From Pipra filicauda (Eukaryota; Chordata; Aves; Passeriformes; Pipridae), in the NCBI RefSeq assembly GCF_003945595.2, contig NW_024104350.1:124001-188000 (forward strand): a stretch of 64,000 nucleotides of DNA, written 5' to 3'. Position 1 is the first letter of the stretch. Every line of letters begins with the position of its first letter. The translations under genes were made by a program, and so were the position numbers. Under the pieces are notes generated by a model. The model worked only from the letters and a program-made list of their open reading frames with translations, searched no databases and was not told the origin of the DNA. This document shows, piece by piece, positions 47,258 through 56,200 of the stretch.

Positions 47258-47665
47258 TTACAGACCATTCTCACTCAAAATTAGGTTCCCTTGTGGTACA
47301 CAACGTGTCTCCCCATCTTTTTGCATTACCCACCAGGTGGAACCAGGTCCTTGAGCAAAAACAATCCCTCGGATGGGTTTGCCTTTGCTTGAGGTGGGAC
47401 TAATCCATACAGTCTTCCCTAACATTCCTCTCATATGTACCACAGGGACTTTATCTCCATCTACAGTATGCAAAAGTTCTGATTGGGCAGGGCCAGCTCG
47501 ATTGATGGAGCCTCGGGTGTTGACCAACCAGGTGGCCTTTGCTAAATGCATCTCCCAGTGTTTGAGAGTCTCTCCACACAGTGCCTTCAGGGTGGTTTTC
47601 AGCAGTCCGTTGCACCGCTCAACTTTTCCAGCAGCTGGTGCATGGTAGGGGATATGATACCCCAA
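47258..47665 (-). pseudogene. ERVL-like pol, integrase C-terminal part (frameshifted)
   Basis: A separate frame that holds the rest of integrase: the catalytic-core Glu (in the context GKVERCNGLLKTTL) and the C-terminal DNA-binding domain with VWISPTSSKGKPIRG. It ends at TAA (47258-47260). It continues the main pol frame after a one-base shift around 47645-47665, so the D,D,E triad is split between two frames. There is no dUTPase-like domain after integrase, unlike some mammalian ERVL elements. Confidence 0.88.
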
Positions 47666-50451
47666 TCAATGCCGTGCTCTTTGGCCCAGGTGTCTACGAG
47701 GCCATTCTTGAAATGGGTCCCATTATCAGACTCAATTCTCTCCGGGGTGCCGTGTCGCCACAGGACTTGTTTTTCAAGGCCCAGGATGGTATTCCGGGCA
47801 GTGGCATGAGGCACGGGGTATGTCTCCAACCATCCAGTACTCCCTTCTACCATGGTCAGTACGTAGTGCTTGCCTTGGCGGGTTTTGGGGAGCGTGATGT
47901 AGTCAACTTGCCAGGCTTCCCCATACCTGTACTTTGACCACCGTCCACCATACCATAGAGGCTTCACCCGCTTGGCCTGCTTGATGGCAGCACACGTCTC
48001 GCAGTCATGGATGACCTGTGAGACAATGTCCTTGGTTAAGTCCACCCCTCGGTCACGAGCCCATCTGTATGTTGCATCTCTCCCCTGGTGACCAGAGGCG
48101 TCATGGGCCCATCGAGCCAGAAATAATTCTCCTTTGTGCTGCCAATCCAGATCTACCTGAGAGACTTTAATCCTGGCAGCTCGGTCCGCCTGCTCGTTGT
48201 TACGATGCTCCTCATTAGCCCGTTTCTTGCCTACATGAGCGTCTACGTGACGGACCTTCACACTCAGCTTCTCTACCCGGCCAGCGATGTCCTGCCACAT
48301 CTCCGCCGCCCAGATGGGTTTCCCTTGGCGCTGCCAGTTGGCCTTTTTCCATCGCTCCAGCCATCCCCACAGAGCATTGGCCACCATCCATGAGTCAGTG
48401 TAGAGATAGAGTCTTGGCCACTTCTCTCGTTCAGCTATATCCAAAGCCAACTGAACGGCTTTAAGCTCTGCAAACTGACTTGACCCACCTTGTCCTTCGG
48501 TCGCTTCTGCAACTCGCCGTGTGGGACTCCATACAGCTGCCTTCCATTTTCGGTTTGTCCCTACAATGCGGCAGGAGCCATCCGTGAAGAGCACATATCG
48601 CCTTTCATCTGCTGGTAGCTTGTCATATGGTGGGGCCTCCTCAGCCCGTGTCACCTTCTCCTCCTCTTCTTCAGAGGATAGTCCGAAACTCTCACCTTCG
48701 GGCCAATTGGTGATAATTTCCAGAATCCCAGGGCGATTAGGGTTCCCTATCCGGGTTCGCTGCGTGATCAGAGCGATCCACTTACTCCACGTGGCATCGG
48801 TGGCGTGATGTGTGGAAGGAACTCTTCCCTTGAACATCCAGCCCAGCACTGGTAGTCGGGGTGCCAGGAGGAGCTGCGCTTCGGTGCCGATTACTTCTGA
48901 GGCAGCTCGAACTCCTTCATAGGCAGCCAGGATCTCTTTCTCAGTTGGTGTATAGCTGGCTTCAGATCCTTTGTATCCCCGACTCCAGAATCCCAGCGGT
49001 CGTCCTCGGGTCTCCCCAGGCACTTTCTGCCAGAGGCTCCAAGAAGGGCCATTCTCCCCGGCTGCGGTGTAGAGCACGTTCTTCACGTCCTGTCCTGTCC
49101 TTACTGGCCCAAGGGCTACCGCATGGGCAATCTCCTGTTTAATTTGTTCAAAGGCTTGTTGTTGTTCGGGGCCCCACTGGAAATCATTTTTCTTCCGTGT
49201 CACAAGGTAGAGAGGGCTTACAATCTGACTATACTCAGGGATATGCATCCTCCAAAAGCCCACAGCGCCTAGGAAAGCCTGTGTTTCTTTCTTGCTGGTT
49301 GGTGGGGACATGGCTGCTATTTTGTTAATCACCTCCATGGGAATTAGGCGGCGTCCATCTTGCCACTTCACTCCTAGGAACTGAATTTCCTGAGCAGGTC
49401 CCTTGACCTTACTCTGTTTAATGGCAAAACCGGCTCTTAGGAGAATCTGGATTATCTTCTCTCCTTTCTCGAAGACTTCGCCTGCCGTGTTCCCCCATAC
49501 AATGATGTCGTCAATGTACTGTAGGTGCTCTGGAGCCTCACCCTTTTCCAGTGCAGTCTGGATCAGTCCATGGCAAATGCTGGGACTGTGTTTCCACCCC
49601 TGAGGCAGTCGATTCCAGGTGTACTGCACACCTCTCCAAGTGAAAGCAAATTGTGGCCTGCACTCAGCTGCCAAAGGAATGGAGAAAAAGGCATTGGCAA
49701 TGTCAATGGTGGCATACCACTTGGCTTCCTTGGACTCCAGCTCGTACTGGAGCTCCAGCATGTCCGGCACAGCAGCACTCAGGGGTGGTGTGACTTCATT
49801 GAGTCCACGGTAATCCACCGTCAGCCTCCACTCTCCGCTGGACTTACGCACTGGCCATATAGGGCTATTAAAGGGTGAGCGAGTCTTGCTGACCACCCCC
49901 TGGGTCTCCAGTTCACGGATCATCTTATGTATAGGGGTCACAGAGTCTCGGTCGGTGCGGTATTGCCGACGGTGCACTGTTGCTGTGGCTATCGGTACCA
50001 ATTGTTCTTCAACCTTCAGCAGTCCCACAGCAGAGGGGTCCTCTGAGAGACCAGGCAAGGTGTTCAACTGTCTAATTTCCTCCGTCTCCACAGCAGCTAT
50101 GCCAAAAGCCCAACGAAGTCCTTTTGGGTCTTTGAAATACCCACTCCTCAGGTAATCTATGCCAAGGATGCACGGGGCCTCTGGGCCAGTCACGATGGGG
50201 TGTCTGTGCCATTCCTTCCCAGTCAGGCTCACTTCAGCTTCTAGTACAGTCAGCTGTTGGGATCCCCCTGTCACCCCAGAAATGGAGATGGATTCTGCCC
50301 CTACGTATCTTGATGGCATTAAAGTACATTGTGCGCCGGTGTCCACTAAGGCCTTATACCTTTGTGGCTCTGATGTGCCAGGCCACCGAATCCACACTGT
50401 CCAATAGACTCGATTGTCCCTCTCCTCTACCTGGCTAGAGGCAGGGCACCC
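47599..50451 (-). pseudogene. ERVL-like pro-pol (protease, RT, RNase H, integrase N-part)
   Basis: Open from just after the gag amber stop, in the same frame as gag; the first shown residue at 50397 is a GTG codon, so translation must come by readthrough. Positions counted from 50397: aspartic protease DTGAQ (19-23), reverse transcriptase with WRLTVDYRGLNEV (190-202), TIDIANAFFSIP (230-241) and the YIDD active site (294-297), RNase H acidic residues in FTDGS (D606), FAELKA (E644), YTDSW (D668) and QADRAA (D738), and integrase zinc finger H765/H770/C799/C802 plus core Asp in WQVDYI (D832) and ESDNG (D891). The frame is lost near 47650 before the catalytic Glu. Otherwise no stops in about 940 codons, in keeping with a young insertion. 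Confidence 0.93.
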
Positions 50452-50454
50452 CTA
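50452..50454 (-). other. In-frame amber stop between gag and pol
   Basis: gag ends ...GAC TAG GGG, and the pol frame continues at once without a shift. A single UAG followed by G between gag and pol in one frame is the arrangement used for stop-codon readthrough in gammaretroviruses. Whether this element suppresses the stop, and whether a downstream pseudoknot exists, cannot be shown here. Confidence 0.8.
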
Positions 50455-52413
50455 GTCCTGGTCATGGTACTCATTGTGCTCTTCTTGTGGGTATGACCTG
50501 GAGGTCCCTTCAAGAGGATCAGACGTATCATCATTCCTGTACCGTCTGGAGTCTTGCCCACGAGAGACTGGAGCAGCGTTTACCCTTGAAGAGTTCCTTG
50601 TGGTACTTGTTCCTCTTTTCAGTTCACGTACCCGGGCTGCTAAGGAAGGGGTGGGTTTCCCATCCCACTTCCTCATATCTTCTCCGTGCTCACGGAGGTA
50701 AAACCATAGATCGCCACGTGGAGTGTACCTTCTCTCCTTAGCTGGGGGACGCTGGCTCCTAATAGCAGAGACTCTTGTTTGTCCTGGTGAGATATGGAAG
50801 ATCCCTTCCTTAATTTCCTCTCTTAGCTTCTGGTGTCCCTCTTCAATTTTCTCTTCCAGGCTTCTGACGTGTTCAGCCAGTTTGGTTTCCACAGATGATA
50901 CGTGGGCTCGTAATGGGGCGGTGACAGTGTCTTCATACATCCTTAGTTTACTAACCAATGCTCCCACCTTGTCCTCTCCCTCCCTCCATTGCAGCGTTGC
51001 TAAGTAGCGGGAATACATTTCTGGCCCGAGTCGTGCAAACTTTAACCACATCTGGGAGGTGCACTGTACGCCATCTGGACTTTTAGGGAATCTTTCGTCG
51101 TCTGAAAAGATTATCTCCAGTACAGCTAACTCCCTTAAGCACCGGATACCTTGTTCCATCGTGTTCCACTGTCCTTGCTGTACGTGGAGGTCCTCCTTGC
51201 AAAGGTATCTTTCCCTCACACTGCACAACAGTCGCCGCCAGAGGCTGAGAGTTTCCTGCCTCCTTCCAATCCCCTGATCAATGACTACATCTCGAGACAG
51301 GGATCCCAGCTGTCTGGCTTCACTCCCATCTAGGATTGTGTCGTTAGCTGCGGCATCCCAGATTCGGAGCAGCCAGGTCAGAATGGACTCATTCGCCTGT
51401 CGTGTGAACTCTCTCCGGAGCTCGCGTAGCTCACCCAGGGATAGGGACCGAGTGATTATTTCTGGCTCTGTCTCCTCCAGTGGATGTGAAGGTCCTGCCT
51501 CTCCGTCATCATTTGCTATACGGACTGATTTAGTCTTTGATTTCCTTTTCTGGACAGGGGCGACTGCTATTGGTTTTGGTTGTTCTTCTGGCTCTTCGAT
51601 GGTTTGTGTGGACACGGTGCCGGTTGGTTTATTTCTTTCTCCCTCTGACTCAGCTGTGGTTTGGGTGGACGTGGTGCCTGCGGATTTGGTCCTTCTCTCC
51701 TCCCCCTGACAGTGCTGTACCATGTCAAGTAGTGTCCGGTAGGCAGTGGCCAGGGCCCAGCAGGTTGCTGTGAGCTGGCCATCTCTGGAGCTGCCAGAGC
51801 ATTTTTCCTTCACCAGTCTTATCATGCTAACAGGATCCTGCAGTTGTTCAGGGGTGAATTTCCAGATCATTGGAGGAGAAAACTTCTCCAAATACTGGTT
51901 GATGTCCTCCCACTTCCCGTGCCACTCAGCATTATCTACTCCCAGGGCAGGTGTCCAGACAACCTCCCTAGAAGGCCCTGTTCTGACCCTAAACATGGTG
52001 TACACAGTACAGAGCAGACAGAGCAACACTAACAATAACATTATACTGTCCTTAACATCAAAAGGGAACTCAATATTTTCAAAAACTGTTGTAGCAGGTC
52101 TGAAGGGGAAGAAGGAGGTGAGAGGCTGGAAACAACCATCCCCCCCTGTTCCCCCAAAGGGCTGGGTACGATTTTTAATGAAGCCCCAGAGGTAGCAACC
52201 CAAACCAGGACAGGCAAACAGGACTGAATACACATTTACAATGAAACTCATTGCTTCTGATGTTAGAATGACATAAACATAATATACTAATAAAGCAATT
52301 TGGATCCCTCTCCCTGGTCTTAAAGAGAGCATCAAAACAGGCAGATAATGCCCCATCTGTGGAAATATGAACAGACTCAAATACAACATCCATGTGAATG
52401 CATCAAACAACAT
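50452..52413 (-). CDS. ERVL-like gag with hydrophobic N-terminus
   Basis: Intact frame. The frame is open from 52494, but that codon is GTG inside the primer binding site; the first ATG is at 52413, giving 653 residues. Numbering below is from 52494. Hydrophobic, membrane-like segments at about 28-58, 63-78, 82-107 and 150-168 are unusual for Gag. A T/E/P/S-rich linker (270-345) carries two STQT motifs. A mainly helical, capsid-like part follows (about 345-500, with ANESILTWLLRIWDAAAN), then a charged coiled coil (about 508-565) and a conserved-looking GDLWFYLREHGEDMRKWDG (594-612). No CCHC zinc knuckle; basic residues near 625-652 may do the RNA binding. The identity as gag rests on position upstream of pol and the overall order. 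Confidence 0.85.
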   Translation of the reverse strand: MLFDAFTWMLYLSLFIFPQMGHYLPVLMLSLRPGRGIQIALLVYYVYVILTSEAMSFIVNVYSVLFACPGLGCYLWGFIKNRTQPFGGTGGDGCFQPLTSFFPFRPATTVFENIEFPFDVKDSIMLLLVLLCLLCTVYTMFRVRTGPSREVVWTPALGVDNAEWHGKWEDINQYLEKFSPPMIWKFTPEQLQDPVSMIRLVKEKCSGSSRDGQLTATCWALATAYRTLLDMVQHCQGEERRTKSAGTTSTQTTAESEGERNKPTGTVSTQTIEEPEEQPKPIAVAPVQKRKSKTKSVRIANDDGEAGPSHPLEETEPEIITRSLSLGELRELRREFTRQANESILTWLLRIWDAAANDTILDGSEARQLGSLSRDVVIDQGIGRRQETLSLWRRLLCSVRERYLCKEDLHVQQGQWNTMEQGIRCLRELAVLEIIFSDDERFPKSPDGVQCTSQMWLKFARLGPEMYSRYLATLQWREGEDKVGALVSKLRMYEDTVTAPLRAHVSSVETKLAEHVRSLEEKIEEGHQKLREEIKEGIFHISPGQTRVSAIRSQRPPAKERRYTPRGDLWFYLREHGEDMRKWDGKPTPSLAARVRELKRGTSTTRNSSRVNAAPVSRGQDSRRYRNDDTSDPLEGTSRSYPQEEHNEYHDQD

Positions 52414-52487
52414 GGTGATCAGGGAGTTTCTATATCCAAATAGACAAATGCTTAAAGTGAAATTGTGATTCTGACTTCTCTCTCTCT

Positions 52488-52506
52488 GCCCCACGTTGGG
52501 CGGCCA
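52488..52506 (-). promoter_or_regulatory. tRNA primer binding site (tRNA-Lys-like)
   Basis: Five bases inside the 5' LTR the minus strand reads TGGCCGCCCAACGTGGGGC. Apart from one extra C after TGGC it matches the tRNA-Lys(1,2) primer site used by Mason-Pfizer-type betaretroviruses. Classical ERVL elements are named for tRNA-Leu, so this is a deviation. Confidence 0.8.
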
Positions 52507-52511
52507 AAAAA

Positions 52512-53204
52512 TGTGCTGGTTTAAGAGTTAACCAGCAGGGGAAATGAACTCAACTCAAAGGAGAGATTATAAGTCAGAATAACAATTTACTAAAATAATA
52601 CAGTAAGTACAATCATACAAACAAACAATTGGTCATAACCCACAAAACCCAAATGTATAACCCAGTACCCTGGGGCATGAACAACGTGGTGTTCCTTGGG
52701 CCCCGCTTGAGTCCAAAGTAAAGGGAGAGGGGAAGAACCTGCTGGTGGGAGAGCTGTTGCAGTCTGGTCAAAAGTGGTGATTGCAGTGAGATGCTGGGGG
52801 GAGAGCTGTTGCAGTCTGGTCAAAGTGGTGATTGGAGTCCAGTATAGGGTGGTGATCCAAGTCTGGTTGAGAGCGATGAGCCACAGTCCTTCTCTGGATC
52901 CCACAGAGTGGTTTCAAATGTTCCAAGACTCCAAGATTATATATCCTGCAGTTCAGACAGGAATGCTCAGCACTTCCCTCAGGGCGGGGAGTTCCACAAA
53001 GGGTGTGAGGACAGGAGCATCCTCCTATCTCACAGGCCTCTTAACACCTAGTTTATAGCCTGAGGAGTCAGGCTCTATGGGCAGATGGTGTAAATGGTTC
53101 ATTGATAACAGTTTCTGGGAAATGGCATGGAAGGCTATAGAATACACAGTTTTGGGTTACACCCATACCCTGATGAACTGGTCTCAGTTGTCCTAACTAG
53201 GACA
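52512..53204 (-). repeat. 5' LTR of the ERVL-like provirus
   Basis: 693 bp, same structure as the 3' LTR and about 98% identical to it. TATA box (minus strand) at about 52935-52944. The 52-bp duplication runs from 52749 and from 52801, downstream of the TATA box, so it lies in the transcribed R/U5 part. Compared with the 3' LTR one A is missing in the second copy of the duplication. Confidence 0.95.
52935..52944 (-). promoter_or_regulatory. LTR TATA box
   Basis: ATATATAATC on the minus strand, about 265 bp from the LTR start. It is present at the same place in both proviral LTRs and in the solo LTR near 11145, so it is probably the LTR promoter element. Confidence 0.6.
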
Positions 53205-53209
53205 ACACT
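53205..53209. repeat. Target-site duplication, ACACT (right)
   Basis: Exact copy of the pentamer at 46439-46443, on the outer side of the 5' LTR. Confidence 0.92.
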
Positions 53210-56200
53210 ATATTGGCCCAACATGGACAAATGTAGGAATAAAAGACCAGGGGAAAACAGAGGTTAAATATACAAAGAAGGCCATGTTACCAAGGCAGGA
53301 GTTAGAAAGAAACTGGAGACTCCCCATCACTTCCACATTCCTGCTCTGGTGGGACAGCAGCTACTGAGGCCCCTGAGCCACAACATCTGGAAATTTCAAA
53401 CGAGGCACACAAAAAATAAAGAAGAAATAAAGGACCACCTGCCTTCCTCCAATCCAAGCAGCATCACACAAATTGTCACCTGCCCACTCTGGCCAGCCCA
53501 GCGGGGAGTACACTGGCATTGCTCCAGAACCACTGCTGTTGTCAGGTCTTTATTTCAGGAGGTGTACCTTGGTGTCCTGCCTTCCCCTGTCTCAGTGTGC
53601 CCCTTCCTCTTTTCTCCCCAGCCTGTCAAAATTCGCCTACCATCGCAGCAAGAGTTTCACACTAAAAGGTCATGCTTTATGTCCAAAGATCAATCACATT
53701 TTCCTTGCAAAGTAAAAAATGTGTTCTCTTTTCCACTACACAATCTGTGGATTTACTGGCTGAGAATAGGGGTGCAGATTATATGCTGATGGTCACGACA
53801 GGCTCAGAAGGCTTGGGTTTAATCCTGTATTTTTCATTAGCCCAGGACTGTCTGTCTTAGAAAGCCCAGTTAGATGCTCAGGTGTTGCTCCATGGTCATC
53901 TCCCCCCCTCTACCTGTGCAAGAAATCAGACTTGCACACCTAAACCAGCCTGCTGAGTGCACAGGGGGCACACTGCCTTGCTATTCACTCCTGAAAGCAG
54001 GTTTGTGCTGGCTAAACTTCACTAGCCACTGCCCTGGACTACGCTGCAAATGCCCCACCTGCATAATGACTTCTTTGTGAACCACCTCAGTGCCTACTGT
54101 ATCACATCAGGGTATTTGTAACATCACAGATTACTTGTTTTCAGGTGGAATGACTCCATTTTAGACAGCTTTTCTTCAGAGCATTGGTGTATTTTTCCAT
54201 TTTATCCCTGGAATGTATAAGCACAGCGAATTGCAAATTTGTAAAATCCCAAAGAGTAATTTTATTAGCTGCTGAAATACATTAGTGTTCCTGGACTTCA
54301 AACTAGGAATAACAATAATAGCCTTTCCTGAGAGTGGAACTTTTCCTGACAGATTTTTTTTTCTGATGTTAGATTAAATTATCTTTGTACTACTTTAGCT
54401 TCAGTGGTACATAAACAGCTCTTTCTTATCTGCCTCTATATTTGCAGTCAGCAAACACCAAAGATTCACAGGCATCAAGAATTAAATTCAGTTGGAATCT
54501 GATCAAACAGCAACAGAGAAAAATAACTCAGTTAGTTGCACAGATCTAACTCTTACAGAGATTTTTAAAGACCCAAATAGAAATCATTCTGCTTTTCTTC
54601 CAATGATTCCAGCAGGTGCTGGAACACACATAAAGACTGGTAAGAACAGAGACTTTAAAAAAAATAATTATGCAGAGATTGCATAATTGTTATCAAATCA
54701 GTTGGATCACTGACACATTTTCAGGTATTTCAAGGCTTGCTTTTATCTTTTCAGAATTGCTTTTCAGAATTGAATAAAATAATTGCACTGTTTTATCCGG
54801 ATCCTTGGGATATATGGAACCTTTTTCTTAAAGCCTTGAGAAGCTAAATTGCTGAATCAAGCTTTTATGTGGCTAGTGTCTGGACTCCCTAACTAAAACT
54901 CTGAAAACTGAGGTGCAGCCATAAGCCTGAAAGAAAGAAACAGAAAAAGAATATGACTTTCATTATCATATATTTTTAAACTGCTGATTTAAGGTAGTTC
55001 CACAAATTTTCAAGGCTTGATCCATTGTCATTTAGGTTTTGGAACTGGTGAAACCCATAATTTGTTTTTTACACTTCTATTGTCTCAGTAATGCCAGTAA
55101 TAAGTGTTCCCTAACTGCTCATTCTAAATAACATCATGCTCAGTGTCTTTTTTGGCTAATATTAAGCATTTGTTTCTCTTCACATCCTCTCAAGGTGGCT
55201 TTCAAACTGGGTACTAAATGCTAAATCCTGGCTCTGTCATGAGAGCAGTAGAATCTATAGGCATTAAGATGCAGAATTAACCAGTGTTTACCAATGCAGG
55301 GAACAGCTGCAAAAGGAAAAGAAAAAATATATGAGCAAATAATAATTTGCAGTAGCTGCCTGACCACAAGCCATTTTATATTGCAGTTCAGTAAAGGAGA
55401 AATGTTATCATGAGACTCCACGTGCCAACATCTCCCAAGGTCATGCATGGAATGCAAAGGTTAGGAGCAGGGAATAGTGGCAGGTTACAGATGTATTATT
55501 TTGAGTTTACTAAACTGCCACAGACAATCCATACAGGACATTCAGAGTACAGTAAAATCCACTGTCTGATTTCAGAATATGTGCACTGCTTGCACATCAG
55601 AAATTGGCCAACTCAGATTATATTTTAATTTATCAGTCATGTATCATAGACATTTCAGCATTTCCCAGTAACATAAAGGGCTCTGTTCTTATTTCCCTTA
55701 TAAAAATTCACCACAGGAGAAGATGTAGAGAGAGAACGTGTCTTTATGGTTCAGCCAGTAATAGATCACATATGGGAAGACAAACTGCTCTTATTTTCAT
55801 GACTTTCATTAAAATAATGTGATGCTCAAGAGAGGCATTCCTGAAAGGCATTTAATAAACAACAAGCCTTCTAGTCTATTGCCTTGACAGTGGATCCTTA
55901 TAAGCAGAATAAAATATCCCTTTTCTGGCATTGGTCCCTCAATATTGCCTGAAGAAGGAGAAAGTGGTGACTATGTTCTGCCCACATAATTTCAATATTT
56001 ATCCATCCTTGAATTAAACATTCAAGTATAACATGTTAAAAATAAAATGTTCGGGATCTTGCTCATAAATACTTTATTTATGGCTTTGAAAATATAAGTT
56101 GTAATGTCAAACTGAAATATGACTTGCACTTACAATCATAAATTATACAGCACCATAAATTTACTGGACATTCTACAAATACAGATATTTCCCCTGTCCC

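Larger units (their letters stand above)
46444..53204 (-). mobile_element. ERVL-like endogenous retrovirus, near-complete provirus
   Basis: A 6.76-kb provirus on the minus strand: 5' LTR, primer binding site, gag, amber stop, pol, polypurine tract, 3' LTR. It is flanked by a perfect 5-bp duplication ACACT. The protease, reverse transcriptase and integrase read like the spumavirus-related ERVL (class III) group, and the 5-bp duplication agrees. There is no env and no visible dUTPase between the pol stop (47258) and the 3' LTR. By eye the LTRs differ at 13 substitutions and one indel in about 693 bp (about 1.9%). With an assumed bird neutral rate of 2-3 x 10^-9 per site per year this implies insertion a few million years ago. 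The only coding lesion seen is a frameshift in integrase, apart from the programmed-looking gag stop. Confidence 0.93.

Noticed and set aside
47373..52195. Many + strand frames across the provirus
   Set aside because: Shadows of gag and pol on the minus strand; no motif of their own.
52485..52494. gag start at 52494
   Set aside because: The codon is GTG within the primer binding site; the first ATG in frame is at 52413.
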